A DNA stretch of 36,046 bases, from positions 4,480 to 40,525 of the forward strand of contig JAJTDO010000006.1 of the NCBI GenBank assembly GCA_021300475.1, given 5' to 3'. Position 1 is the stretch's first letter; the number at the start of each line of letters is the position of its first letter. This stretch comes from Burkholderiales bacterium. GTDB taxonomy: Bacteria; Pseudomonadota; Gammaproteobacteria; Burkholderiales; Burkholderiaceae_B. The translations under genes and the position numbers were made by a program. Under the pieces are notes generated by a model. It did not search any database, had not been told where the DNA came from, and saw only the letters and a list, made by a program, of their open reading frames with translations. Of the stretch, positions 26,616-35,255 are shown piece after piece.

Positions 26616-27901
26616 GACAAGTCTCCAATCGACTGTGTCTGCTCCAACTCAATGGAGGCGGCAAGCGCAGCCAAGCGACCAATGACGCCATACGCATAAA
26701 ACCGGTTCGGGGCCGCATCGGGGTTACCGAAACAGTCGGGCGTATTGCAAGGCGTTTCAAACGCCAGAGGTACAAAGTGCATGCCGGGCGCGTTCAGGTT
26801 TTCGTCACGCCCACGCTCGGTGTGCACCCGGTAAAAGCCGCCCACCACAAAGCGGTCTATCATGTAGACCACCGGTTCGGCCACGGAATCGTTGAGGCTT
26901 TCAAAGGTGTGGACGCCTTCTTGCAAAATAACCTCTGTGACTTCCAAACCCTCTTTAACCACAGACATTTTATTGCGCTGCTTGCGGTTCAAATTCAACA
27001 GTTCTTCAGGACTTTTCACTGTCATGATGCCCATGCCGTAGGTGCCTGCATCGGCTTTTACCACCACATAAGGCGTTTCCGTAATACCGTATTCTGCGTA
27101 TTTTGACCTGATGCGCGTCAGCAATGCATCCACCGCCTGGGCGAGTTCGTCCTCACCCACGCGCTCATGGAAATTGATGCCGGCCTTGCCGCTGAAATAG
27201 GGGTTTATCAGCCACGGGTCAATGCCCAACATCTCACCAAAACTTTCAGTCACGCCATCGTAGGCGGCAAAATGTTTGGTTTTGCGGCGCACCGCCCAAC
27301 CCGCTTGCAAAGGTGGCAATAACACCTGCGAGCCTAAATTTTTAAGGACGTCTGGAATGCCCGCAGACAAATCGTTGTTCAGCAAAATGGCACAAGGGTC
27401 AAAATCTTTCAATCCGACCCGGCTGCCCTTGCGCACCACCGGTTCGAGCAGCAAGTGCTGACCGTCCGGCAAATCCAGTTGCGTGGGCGCCACAATGTCC
27501 TCAGACAAACTGCCCAACCGCACCTCCAAGCCGGTCTGCTTGAGAATCTGCATCAGGCGCGCCACGTTGGTCAGGTAGAAGGTGTTGCGGGTGTGCCGTT
27601 CAGGCACCAAAAGCAGGCTCTTGGCGTCAGGGCAAATTTTATCAATGGCAGACACCGCTGCCTGCACCGCCAAAGGCAGGGAATCGGCAGGCAGGTTGTT
27701 GAACCCGCCCGGAAACAGGTTGGTGTCTACGGGTGCCAGCTTGAAGCCTGCATTCCTCACATCCACGGAGGTGTAGAACGGAGGCGTATTTTCTTGCCAG
27801 GCCAGACGGAACCAACGCTCAATCTGAGCAGTGGAATCGAGCATGCGTTTTTCCAGCTCAAGCAGGGGGCCAGTCAGCGCAGTGACAAGATGAGGAACCA
27901 T
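26612..27901 (-). CDS. gshA: Glutamate-cysteine ligase
   Basis: This 429-residue protein belongs to the glutamate-cysteine ligase family first described from Acidithiobacillus ferrooxidans (TIGR02049 type), not the E. coli GshA family. Recognisable segments are 'FYTSVDVRNAGFKLAPVDTNLFPGGFNNL', 'LLLVPERHTRNTFYLTNVARL', 'VVVKADAGTYGMGIMTVKSPEEL' and 'PVVYMIDRFVVGGFYRVHTERG'. It makes gamma-glutamylcysteine, the first step of glutathione synthesis. It heads the operon gshA-gshB-IIA-ptsH-ptsI; a possible -10 (TATAAA) lies about 30 bases upstream, without a good -35. Confidence 0.93.
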   Translation of the reverse strand: MVPHLVTALTGPLLELEKRMLDSTAQIERWFRLAWQENTPPFYTSVDVRNAGFKLAPVDTNLFPGGFNNLPADSLPLAVQAAVSAIDKICPDAKSLLLVPERHTRNTFYLTNVARLMQILKQTGLEVRLGSLSEDIVAPTQLDLPDGQHLLLEPVVRKGSRVGLKDFDPCAILLNNDLSAGIPDVLKNLGSQVLLPPLQAGWAVRRKTKHFAAYDGVTESFGEMLGIDPWLINPYFSGKAGINFHERVGEDELAQAVDALLTRIRSKYAEYGITETPYVVVKADAGTYGMGIMTVKSPEELLNLNRKQRNKMSVVKEGLEVTEVILQEGVHTFESLNDSVAEPVVYMIDRFVVGGFYRVHTERGRDENLNAPGMHFVPLAFETPCNTPDCFGNPDAAPNRFYAYGVIGRLAALAASIELEQTQSIGDLS

Positions 27902-27956
27902 GGGGCATCCATTGATTGCAGGGTTTTATAGTTTACCCGAACCACTGCACCGGGAA

Positions 27957-27983
27957 ACAAAAAAGGCGCCCGAGGGCGCCTTT
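27957..27983 (-). terminator. Rho-independent terminator after amtB
   Basis: A perfect 9-bp stem AAAGGCGCC/GGCGCCTTT with a 4-base loop (27962-27983) is followed, in the minus direction, by a run of T residues. It lies 50 bases past the amtB stop and upstream of gshA, separating the ammonium operon from the glutathione operon. Confidence 0.92.
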
Positions 27984-28033
27984 GAGCAGATCAGAAACCA
28001 CACCTGACCCGCAGCAGACTAATTTGACGTTGA

Positions 28034-29557
28034 TTAGCCGTGGTATGCAGACTCACCGTGCGAGGTAATGTCCAAACCTTCGCGCTCTTCGTCTTCAGAC
28101 ACACGCAGACCCACCAGAATATCAACCACCTTGTAGGCAATCACAGACACAACCGCAGACCAGACAACGGTTGTCACAACCGCCTGCAACTGTATCCATA
28201 CCTGACCGCTGATGCTGTACTCAGGGTTTACGGCGTTGGTAACATAATCAAACACGCCAGTGCCGCCCAGTTCCGGTGCAGCAAACACACCGGTCAGCAG
28301 AGCACCCAAAATACCACCCACGCCGTGCACTCCAAACACATCAAGTGCATCGTCAGCACCCAACAAGCGCTTCAGGCCATTGACACCCCACAGGCAGATC
28401 ACGCCAGCCAACAGGCCGATGATCAAGGCACCGCTGGGTCCGACAAAACCGCAAGCCGGGGTGATGGCAACCAAACCTGCCACCGCACCAGATGCGCCGC
28501 CCAACATGGAAGGCTTGCCCTTTGCCATCCACTCACCGAACAACCAGGACATGGTTGCAGCAGCAGTGGCCAGCAAGGTGTTTACGAAGGCCAGCGCAGC
28601 CACGCCGTTTGCTTCAAGGTTGGAGCCAGCGTTGAAACCGAACCAGCCCACCCACAACAAAGACGCACCAATCATGGTCATGGTCAGGCTGTGTGGTGCC
28701 ATGGCTTCCCTGCCATAGCCCACACGCTTGCCCACCAAATAAGCACCTACCAAACCTGCAACCGCAGCGTTGATGTGAACCACTGTACCGCCAGCGAAAT
28801 CAAGCGCGCCCTTGGCCCATAACCAGCCTGCGTTGGCAGTCACTGTTTCAAGCGTTGCAGCATCAATGATGGCATCGGGACCATCCCAATACCACACCAT
28901 GTGCGCCACGGGCAGGTAGCTGAAGGTAAACCACAACACCGCGAAAATCAGAACAGCGGAAAACTTCATGCGCTCGGCAAAAGAACCGATGATCAGCGCC
29001 GCGGTAATGGCTGCAAATGTAGACTGGAAGGCCACGAAAATCAGCTCAGGAATGACAACACCCTTGCTGAAGGTGGCTGCAATGCTGTCCGGTGTAATGG
29101 ACTTGAGCATCAGTTTGTCAAAGCCGCCAATGAACGGACTGCCGCCGGTGAACGCCAAGCTGTAGCCGTAAACAGACCACAACACGACAATCATCGCGAA
29201 AATCGCAAAGGTTTGCATCAGTACGGACAGCATGTTTTTGCTGCGGACCAAGCCACCGTAGAACAAGGCCAAGCCAGGGATGGTCATCAGTATCACCAGC
29301 AAGGTGGCAACAATCATCCAGGCGGTGTCGCCCTTGTTGGGCACGGGTGCGGCAGGTGCAGGTGCAGCGTCAGCTTTTGCCTCAGGAGCCGCCACTTTGG
29401 CCGCCACGGGAGCAGCAGGCGCCTCGGCTTTCGCTTCGGGCGCTTTCATTTCTACTGCAGGTGCAGTGGCAGGCTTGTCTTCTGCCATCGCACCGGGTGC
29501 AACTGCAGACAAGCTCAAGGCCGCTGCTGTCACCCAAATGGAAAGTAACTTGTTCAT
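28034..29557 (-). CDS. amtB: Ammonium transporter with long periplasmic linker
   Basis: This 507-residue Amt/Rh channel protein has a signal peptide (1-25, ending PGAMA), then an unusual ~50-residue Ala/Pro/Glu/Lys-rich linker containing repeated 'APEAKA' units, then eleven membrane segments from about residue 78. The paired pore histidines are in 'GTVVHINAAVAGLVGAYLVG' and 'DVFGVHGVGGILGALLTGVFA'; the essential aspartate is in 'GALDFAGG'. It moves ammonium into the cell when nitrogen is scarce and is blocked by unmodified GlnK. It is the last gene of porin-glnK-amtB, 18 bases after glnK, with GAGG before the ATG, and should be driven by the upstream sigma-54 promoter. Confidence 0.96.
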   Translation of the reverse strand: MNKLLSIWVTAAALSLSAVAPGAMAEDKPATAPAVEMKAPEAKAEAPAAPVAAKVAAPEAKADAAPAPAAPVPNKGDTAWMIVATLLVILMTIPGLALFYGGLVRSKNMLSVLMQTFAIFAMIVVLWSVYGYSLAFTGGSPFIGGFDKLMLKSITPDSIAATFSKGVVIPELIFVAFQSTFAAITAALIIGSFAERMKFSAVLIFAVLWFTFSYLPVAHMVWYWDGPDAIIDAATLETVTANAGWLWAKGALDFAGGTVVHINAAVAGLVGAYLVGKRVGYGREAMAPHSLTMTMIGASLLWVGWFGFNAGSNLEANGVAALAFVNTLLATAAATMSWLFGEWMAKGKPSMLGGASGAVAGLVAITPACGFVGPSGALIIGLLAGVICLWGVNGLKRLLGADDALDVFGVHGVGGILGALLTGVFAAPELGGTGVFDYVTNAVNPEYSISGQVWIQLQAVVTTVVWSAVVSVIAYKVVDILVGLRVSEDEEREGLDITSHGESAYHG

Positions 29558-29575
29558 TTTGACCTCGTTGCTAAA

Positions 29576-29992
<417 letters not shown>

Positions 29993-30814
29993 TTAGAACG
30001 TTTTGCCGACTGACAGGACGATGGTGTCTTTGTACAGTTGCTTGGGGCCGGTTGAAGAAGAGAAAACCGTGTAGAAAGTCTCTGCGTTGGAGCCCTTGAC
30101 GTCTGTTCCAATGTAATGGGCACCCAGTGCGAAACCATTCAAGTCATAAGAAGCGCCAATTTTGTAGTCGGTGTAAGAAAGTTCTTTATAGTTCTTCACG
30201 TCGGTGTAACCTACGTGCGCATTCAAAGTTACTTTAGGCATAACTTCTTGAGAGAAATTCAGCTCTGTGTAGGAAGAACCTTTAGATTTCCCTGAACCGA
30301 CGGATGCGGGAACTCCTGCTTCGGTGTTGAGGCCAAAGTAGTCGGTAGTTGCATATGAATACTTGCCGCTTACCGGACCATAACTTAAGCCCAAATAAAC
30401 CTCATTGTTGTCATATTTCTTGCCTGCGAAGCCAACTCTGTTGCCGTCATCATTGAACAATTGGTAACGGGCGTTATCGTAGTAGTAGTACAGATTACCA
30501 ATATCGAATCCTACGCCTTTGTATTCACCTTTATAGCCAGCGTAAAAATCCATTTCCAAACCGTTTCCGCCAGGAAAAGACTCGCCGGACACATTCGAGT
30601 TCCAGTTACCGGCATAAAGGCCGCTCTTGTGCGCCACATCAAAGCCGCCTTGCAGCGCTGGGCCGCGGGCAGTCTGGGAAATACCGCGGAAGCGGTAATC
30701 CGTCAAAACGTTCACATTGCCTGTGAAAGTGAAATCAGGGGTTGGCCCGGCAGCGAAAGCAGGTGCTGCACTCAGAGCGGCAAACATGGCCAATGCGAAT
30801 GTTGATTTTTTCAT
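29993..30814 (-). CDS. TorF family putative porin
   Basis: This 273-residue outer membrane protein has a signal peptide (1-21, ending APAFA) and the family's opening 'PDFTFTGNVNVLTDYRFRGISQTARGPALQGGFD', then alternating aromatic beta strands ('GLYAGNWNSNVS', 'EMDFYAGYKGEYKGVGFDIGNLYYYYDN') and a C-terminal aromatic residue (VGKTF). TorF-like proteins (TIGR02001) are predicted small barrels; the solute is unknown. It is the first gene of the sigma-54-controlled operon with glnK and amtB, a common arrangement in betaproteobacteria, which suggests a nitrogen compound as solute. Confidence 0.9.
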   Translation of the reverse strand: MKKSTFALAMFAALSAAPAFAAGPTPDFTFTGNVNVLTDYRFRGISQTARGPALQGGFDVAHKSGLYAGNWNSNVSGESFPGGNGLEMDFYAGYKGEYKGVGFDIGNLYYYYDNARYQLFNDDGNRVGFAGKKYDNNEVYLGLSYGPVSGKYSYATTDYFGLNTEAGVPASVGSGKSKGSSYTELNFSQEVMPKVTLNAHVGYTDVKNYKELSYTDYKIGASYDLNGFALGAHYIGTDVKGSNAETFYTVFSSSTGPKQLYKDTIVLSVGKTF

Positions 30815-30868
30815 TTCTATTTTCTCCTGTTAGTCAAAAGCCCAAAATGATTTGGTCTGTCCTTACCT

Positions 30869-30884
30869 TGCGAGAACTGTGCCA
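30869..30884 (-). promoter_or_regulatory. Sigma-54 promoter of the porin-glnK-amtB operon
   Basis: On the minus strand TGGCACAGTTCTCGCA matches the -24/-12 consensus TGGCAC-N5-TTGCA with one mismatch and exact GG-GC spacing. Transcription would start near 30858, giving a leader of about 44 bases before the porin start. The 322-base gap 30815-31136 holds this promoter, the NtrC-like sites and, at its far end, the ubiK leader; I see no gene in it. Confidence 0.82.
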
Positions 30885-30947
30885 GCTAAAAAGGCACCAA
30901 AAACAGGCACCTGTACAAGTTTTAAAAATGTCAATTTTTAGGCTCCC

Positions 30948-30969
30948 GCACCAAATACACCCACGGTGC
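30948..30969. promoter_or_regulatory. Inverted repeat GCACC...GGTGC, possible activator site
   Basis: GCACC and GGTGC half-sites face each other at 30948-30952 and 30965-30969. The spacing is wider than in a standard NtrC site, so binding would be weak or by a different register. It lies between the sigma-54 promoter and the better upstream sites. Confidence 0.3.
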
Positions 30970-31009
30970 GCACCCATAATGGTCTTTTTAGAGTTTTCGC
31001 ACTGTGCGC

Positions 31010-31037
31010 GCACCATTGTTGTGCCCCATGTTGGTGC
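31010..31037. promoter_or_regulatory. Two overlapping NtrC-like binding sites
   Basis: GCACCATTGTTGTGC (31010-31024) and GCCCCATGTTGGTGC (31023-31037) each match the NtrC consensus GCACCA-N3-TGGTGC with a single mismatch and share two bases. Outer arms GCGCACCA and TGGTGCGC (31008-31039) enclose both. They lie about 125-170 bases upstream of the sigma-54 promoter, the normal enhancer range. The close overlap of the two sites is unusual. Confidence 0.65.
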
Positions 31038-31136
31038 GCGGTCTTGCACTTTCTTAGAGATCCACGAGCAACCGCACTGACACCAACGCTTCAAACGCAG
31101 TGTTAATATTTCACCAAGCACCTCAAGGAGTTATTT

Positions 31137-31382
31137 ATGGATCGCTCGCATTTCATCGATGATCTGCAAAGTCGTATCGGCCAACTGTTTTCCACCGTCA
31201 GCCCGCTGGGCAAGGAAAGCCCGCTGCGCGCATTGCTTCAGCAAAGCCTTTCCCAATGGGAACTGGTCAGTCGCGAAGATTTTGAAATCCATCAGCAAGT
31301 GCTGCTTCGCACCCGTGAAAAGCTCAGCGCACTGGAAAAACGCGTGGCCGAACTGGAAGCCCGCCAAAAAAACCCTAACTGA
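31137..31382 (+). CDS. ubiK: Ubiquinone biosynthesis accessory factor UbiK (BMFP family)
   Basis: This 81-residue protein matches the BMFP/YqiC family: 'FIDDLQSRIGQLF' at the N-terminus, a central amphipathic segment, and a C-terminal coiled coil (~48-77, 'REDFEIHQQVLLRTREKLSALEKRVAELEAR') that trimerises the protein. UbiK helps the ubiquinone hydroxylation complex, probably by contact with UbiJ and membrane lipids. AAGGAG lies six bases before the ATG. It is divergent from the porin operon. Confidence 0.92.
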   Translation: MDRSHFIDDLQSRIGQLFSTVSPLGKESPLRALLQQSLSQWELVSREDFEIHQQVLLRTREKLSALEKRVAELEARQKNPN

Positions 31383-31453
31383 CACCTGCCCTCACACACC
31401 TAAAAAGAGTCAGCCGTTCTGCTCCCCCTTTGAGGTTAAGGTTTGAAAAAAAC

Positions 31454-31480
31454 CGCCTGCCACTTTAAAACAGGCGCCTT
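31454..31480. terminator. Hairpin after ubiK
   Basis: CGCCTG (31454-31459) and CAGGCG (31471-31476) form a 6-bp stem. The plus side is followed only by CCTTTCTT, a weak T run; the minus side has seven T residues but no minus-strand gene to end. It may terminate ubiK transcripts partially before the comM start at 31504. Confidence 0.45.
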
Positions 31481-31503
31481 TCTTCACCCTTGGCGGCAAA
31501 TTC

Positions 31504-33033
31504 GTGTCTCTCAGTGTTGTGCAATCCCGCGCTTTAAAGGGCGCGCAAACCTTGCCTGTGCGGGTGGAAATTCACTTGGCCAATGGCTTGCCCAGCTTTC
31601 AGATGGTGGGGCTGCCAGACGCAGAGGTGAAGGAAAGCCGCGAACGGGTACGCTCTGCATTGCTGAACTCCGGTTTCGAATTTCCATCCCGGCGCATCAC
31701 AGTGAATCTGGCGCCAGCCGATTTGCCCAAGGGCTCCGGCCGCTTTGACTTGCCCATCGCCATAGGCATTGCGGCGGCCAGCGGGCAGTTGCCAAAGGCA
31801 GACCTTGATGCTTGGGAGTTTTCAGGCGAATTGTCGTTGTCCGGCGAAATTCTTGGCAGTTCAGGTGCTTTTGCACTCGCGCTCAGCCTTCGGCAATACA
31901 ACCTCAATCACTTGAACCAACTCAAACCCAGACAATTGCTGCTGGGGCACCGGGAAGCTGCAGAAGCCGGTTGCGTTGCAGGCCTGAACGTCTATGGCGC
32001 TCCCACCTTGCTGGCGGCTTGTGCACACTTGGTGGGTCACGGCACCCCCTTGGTAAAAACCGAAGGTCGCCTTCAAATAGAAACCACAGCGGTGCCCGAC
32101 CTGAAAAGCGTAAAAGGTCAGCACGCAGCCAAAAGAGCATTGGAAATCGCAGCCGCCGGCGGACACAACCTGTTAATGATGGGACCACCAGGCAGCGGAA
32201 AATCCATGCTGGCCCAACGTCTGCCCGGCATCTTGCCCGCCCCCTCGGAAGAAGAGGCGCTGGAATCAGCCGCCTTGCGCAGCTTGAAGGGTTTGCCCTT
32301 GCAATATGGCCGCCGGCCGTTTGAAAGTCCGCACCACAGCGCCTCCAGTGCCGCCATTGTCGGAGGAGGAAAGCCCCCGCAACCGGGCAGTATTACGCTG
32401 GCTCACAATGGGCTTTTATTTCTCGATGAAGTGCTTGAATTCGACAGGCGCTGTCTGGAATCGCTGCGCGAACCACTGGAAACCGGTCAAGTACATCTGG
32501 CGCGCGTAGGTCATGCAGTCACTTACCCGGCGCGCTTCCAATGGGTGGTCGCTCACAACCCTTGCCCCTGCGGTTGGCTGGGACACCCCTCGCAGCAATG
32601 CCGGTGCAGCGCACAAGCCGTGGCCCGTTACCGCATGAAACTTTCCGGCCCCCTGCTCGACAGGCTGGACATCGGCATTGAAGTGCCCCCCACAGACCAA
32701 GCCACCTTGCTGGCCGGTGCTGAGGGTGAAAGTTCGGTGAGCATCAAGGCAAGGGTGGAGGCCGCCCGCAGCCGGCAAATTCAAAGACAGCAGCACACCA
32801 ACAACCAGCTTCAGAATGAAGCCCTGGATGAACATTGTGAGCTTTCTGCAGCCAACACCACCTGGCTGGTTTCAGCGGCCCAAAAATTGAACTGGTCTGG
32901 CAGGGCCACGCACCGCGTTCTGCGGGTGGCCCGCACCATCGCTGATCTAGCCGAAAGCCCGCACATTGAAAAGCCCCATTTGGCCGAGGCGCTGCAACTG
33001 CGAAAACTGCTGCACCTGAAACCCTCAGCGTGA
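31504..33033 (+). CDS. comM: YifB/ComM family Mg chelatase-like AAA+ ATPase
   Basis: This 509-residue protein has the ComM N-terminal domain ('LPSFQMVGLPDAEVKESRERVRSALLNSGFEFP', ~29-61), an AAA+ core with Walker A GPPGSGKS (227-234) and Walker B 'GLLFLDEVLEF' (~305), and a C-terminal Mg-chelatase-like region with 'NPCPCGWLGHPSQQCRCS' cysteines and arginine finger elements. ComM is a hexameric helicase that helps branch migration during natural transformation. The start is GTG at 31504 with a weak ribosome-binding site but the family-typical MSLSVVQSRAL. Its last 9 bases overlap the convergent MFS gene. Confidence 0.94.
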   Translation: MSLSVVQSRALKGAQTLPVRVEIHLANGLPSFQMVGLPDAEVKESRERVRSALLNSGFEFPSRRITVNLAPADLPKGSGRFDLPIAIGIAAASGQLPKADLDAWEFSGELSLSGEILGSSGAFALALSLRQYNLNHLNQLKPRQLLLGHREAAEAGCVAGLNVYGAPTLLAACAHLVGHGTPLVKTEGRLQIETTAVPDLKSVKGQHAAKRALEIAAAGGHNLLMMGPPGSGKSMLAQRLPGILPAPSEEEALESAALRSLKGLPLQYGRRPFESPHHSASSAAIVGGGKPPQPGSITLAHNGLLFLDEVLEFDRRCLESLREPLETGQVHLARVGHAVTYPARFQWVVAHNPCPCGWLGHPSQQCRCSAQAVARYRMKLSGPLLDRLDIGIEVPPTDQATLLAGAEGESSVSIKARVEAARSRQIQRQQHTNNQLQNEALDEHCELSAANTTWLVSAAQKLNWSGRATHRVLRVARTIADLAESPHIEKPHLAEALQLRKLLHLKPSA

Positions 33034-34308
33034 CACAACCGCATGTGGCTGCTTGCGTTCGGGTCGCACAAACCACAAAAACGAGACCAGCATCAGCCCA
33101 AACAGCACGTACATCACCATCTTGATGGAATCCTCAATGGTGTTGCCGGCTGCAACGCAAGCGTCAATACCCACGCCCATGCCCCACTGAATAAAAAAGG
33201 CGCCTAAAAAAATAATCAGGTTCAAGGCAGTGCTGGAACGCCCGGTCAAAACTTTGGGGAAGGGTTGGTTACACCAGGTGTAAGTCACAATGGAACCACT
33301 GCAAACAAAGGCGTAGGCCAACCAGCCAGCCAAACCCAACGCGCCGTTTGTATAAATTTGCGCGAACAAGAACAAGAAAGAAAAACCGACACCGCCGACA
33401 ATCAGCGAGCCCACGCCCTTGCCCTTTAGCGACAACCTTCTAGACAACAAACCCGTGACAAAATAACCCGACATGAGGCTGATGGAAAACCAGAACAAGA
33501 CCTGTGCAGCGGCATCCCCGCTCAGACCCTGCACCTTGGTCAGCCAAGGACCCATCCACAACCCTGAAAACGCCATGAAGCCGCCTTGTACAAAACCAGC
33601 GAGCGGCGCAATTCTCCAAAAGTGCGGATGAGAAAAAATTTGCTTGAAACCAGGTATCAAGTCAGCAATGGGCTGACCCTTGCCGGGAAACGGTAAACGC
33701 GGCAAACCCCACCAAAGCGCAGCACTGGCGAATACGCAAGCAACCGCCACAATAAGAAACACGCCGCGCCAACCCACCAAGGGCATCACATAATAAACAG
33801 GGGTGGTCACCAAAACGGCACCCACCGAACCGGCCATCAACATCCAGGAGGACATCGAACCCTGCAGGTGCGGTTTGAAATAGAGCGCATACGCCTGTAC
33901 CGCCGCCATCAGGCAGGCTGAAACACCAATACCAATAATGGCGCGCGCCAACCACAGCAGGGCAAAGGAATCAGCCACGGCAAACAAACAGGCGCCCAGG
34001 GCTGTCATCAACATCAGCAGGGCATCCACCCGCCGCGGCCCAAAGCGGTCCAGTAAGATACCCACCGGCAACTGCATCACTGCAAATGTCAGAAAGTAGG
34101 CAGAGGCCAGCAGGCCAAGCTGGCCGGAGCTTAATTGCAGATCGCGGATCAGTTCAGGAGCGATAACCGCGTTAATGGCACGCATGCCATAAGAAATCAC
34201 ATAGGCGAAAGCAAAAATAATGAACATGCGTCTGGCCAAGGCACCTTCCACTTCAGGTAATTTTGGATCGTGCGGTTGCGCGGGCAGTTCAAACTCACCG
34301 GCGTTCAC
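33025..34308 (-). CDS. MFS transporter
   Basis: This 427-residue protein has about twelve predicted membrane segments and a short cytoplasmic N-terminus (~25 residues). Segment two is followed by 'GILLDRFGPRR', matching the MFS loop motif, and a charged central loop ('LPFPGKGQPIADLIPGFKQIF') separates the two halves. The overall sequence is like transporters of organic anions or phthalate-type acids, but the substrate cannot be read. The start is GTG at 34308 within a GTGA overlap with the stop of the lipoprotein gene, so the two are translationally coupled. Confidence 0.88.
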   Translation of the reverse strand: MNAGEFELPAQPHDPKLPEVEGALARRMFIIFAFAYVISYGMRAINAVIAPELIRDLQLSSGQLGLLASAYFLTFAVMQLPVGILLDRFGPRRVDALLMLMTALGACLFAVADSFALLWLARAIIGIGVSACLMAAVQAYALYFKPHLQGSMSSWMLMAGSVGAVLVTTPVYYVMPLVGWRGVFLIVAVACVFASAALWWGLPRLPFPGKGQPIADLIPGFKQIFSHPHFWRIAPLAGFVQGGFMAFSGLWMGPWLTKVQGLSGDAAAQVLFWFSISLMSGYFVTGLLSRRLSLKGKGVGSLIVGGVGFSFLFLFAQIYTNGALGLAGWLAYAFVCSGSIVTYTWCNQPFPKVLTGRSSTALNLIIFLGAFFIQWGMGVGIDACVAAGNTIEDSIKMVMYVLFGLMLVSFLWFVRPERKQPHAVVSR

Positions 34309-34844
34309 GGCGCATCCCTTTCCAGCTTGAAGCCGGAAAACCAGGCGTCCATGACTTCTTCAGACATCACACCTTGCTCACCCAAGGCAATGACTTCCAG
34401 CACTTTTCCGGGCAAAACAACAAAGCGCCCCAACATGACCGCTGGCTTGCCCTTGCCCAAAGAACCCTCTGCCCGAACTTGCGTCCATTGCCGTCCAGCA
34501 ATCACGACTTGCTGCTCTTTGCTTTGCGTAGCGGCAATGTTGTTGGTCATGGCAGCTTGCAAGGCTTTCAGGATTTCCGGCGCCTTGGCCTGTTGTTCTG
34601 CTGTCAGCGGCAATGTTCCAACTGCAAAAAAAGCACCTTGGGCGGTGGCAGAATGCAGGGTGAGGTTTAAAGTCTCGCCCGCAATGACAAATTCGCGTGT
34701 AGCCTCAACGGGCTTGGCGGGGAAGGTGGCTGAATAAGTGCCGGCGGCATCGCCCACTTTTCGCCAATCAAAAGCCGGTGTACACGCCGAAACCAAGGCA
34801 AAGCATGCGGCAAGTAGCAGACATTTTCTTAAAAAAAGTAACAT
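34305..34844 (-). CDS. Putative lipoprotein, unknown function
   Basis: From ATG 34844 this is a 179-residue protein with a lipoprotein signal: basic start MLLFLRK, hydrophobic core, and lipobox VSAC with the modified cysteine at position 21. An upstream ATG at 34904 would add 20 residues (with one more Cys) that do not fit a signal peptide. The mature part begins 'TPAFDWRKVGDAAGTYSATFPAKP', a pattern seen in small secreted proteins of unknown function. The ribosome-binding site is weak. It overlaps the MFS transporter start and may be a periplasmic partner of it. Confidence 0.75.
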   Translation of the reverse strand: MLLFLRKCLLLAACFALVSACTPAFDWRKVGDAAGTYSATFPAKPVEATREFVIAGETLNLTLHSATAQGAFFAVGTLPLTAEQQAKAPEILKALQAAMTNNIAATQSKEQQVVIAGRQWTQVRAEGSLGKGKPAVMLGRFVVLPGKVLEVIALGEQGVMSEEVMDAWFSGFKLERDAP

Positions 34845-34924
34845 GATGGTTCTGGCAGTTTTTTTGCAATATACACGCTTGAAGCCCGGTATGGGCAGAA
34901 GCAAACTTAAAGGAAAACCCTGAG

Positions 34925-35254
34925 ATGGGCATCGTTAAATTCAGGTCAAAAGCCAGTGCAGAAATCGTCATGCTAAAAGCGCATGCAGACCTGCTGGCAA
35001 AAATCTTGAACATTGATTTACAAGACCGCGGCGTCATCACCACCGAACACTTGCCGGAAGCCATTGCCAAACTGGTAGCCGCCATTGAGCAAGACAAAAT
35101 GGCGCACAGTGAAAATCCGCTCACCGAAGATGAAGAGGCTGCCTTGCCAAAAGGCATGGCCGCGCCCGTCAGCCTTCACCAACGCGCCTACCCCCTGTTA
35201 AAAATGCTGCAGGAGGCCGCCGCCAAAGACGTGGACGTTCACTGGGGTTTCTGA
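34925..35254 (+). CDS. DUF1840 domain protein
   Basis: This 109-residue protein matches the DUF1840 pattern: 'MGIVKFRSKASAEIVMLKAHADLLAKILNI', then 'RGVITTEHLPEAIAKLVAAIEQ', and a C-terminal 'VSLHQRAYPLLKMLQEAAAKDVDVHWGF'. The family is small, cytoplasmic and uncharacterised, common in betaproteobacteria. AAGGAAA precedes the start. The TrmB-like gene begins one base after its stop, so they form an operon. Confidence 0.88.
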   Translation: MGIVKFRSKASAEIVMLKAHADLLAKILNIDLQDRGVITTEHLPEAIAKLVAAIEQDKMAHSENPLTEDEEAALPKGMAAPVSLHQRAYPLLKMLQEAAAKDVDVHWGF

Positions 35255-35255
35255 A

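Noticed and set aside
28040-29548. Plus-strand open frames opposite amtB
   Set aside because: They are shadows of a gene with clear Amt channel motifs; no ribosome-binding site or domain supports them.
30834-31121. Minus-strand open frame of 95 codons in the gap upstream of the porin gene
   Set aside because: It covers the sigma-54 promoter and NtrC-like sites, has a Cys/Trp-rich composition unlike neighbours, and shows no family pattern.
29993-31136. CRISPR or tandem-repeat array suggested by repeated GCACC/GGTGC words
   Set aside because: The words are short, in both orientations and irregularly spaced; they fit regulator half-sites rather than an array.
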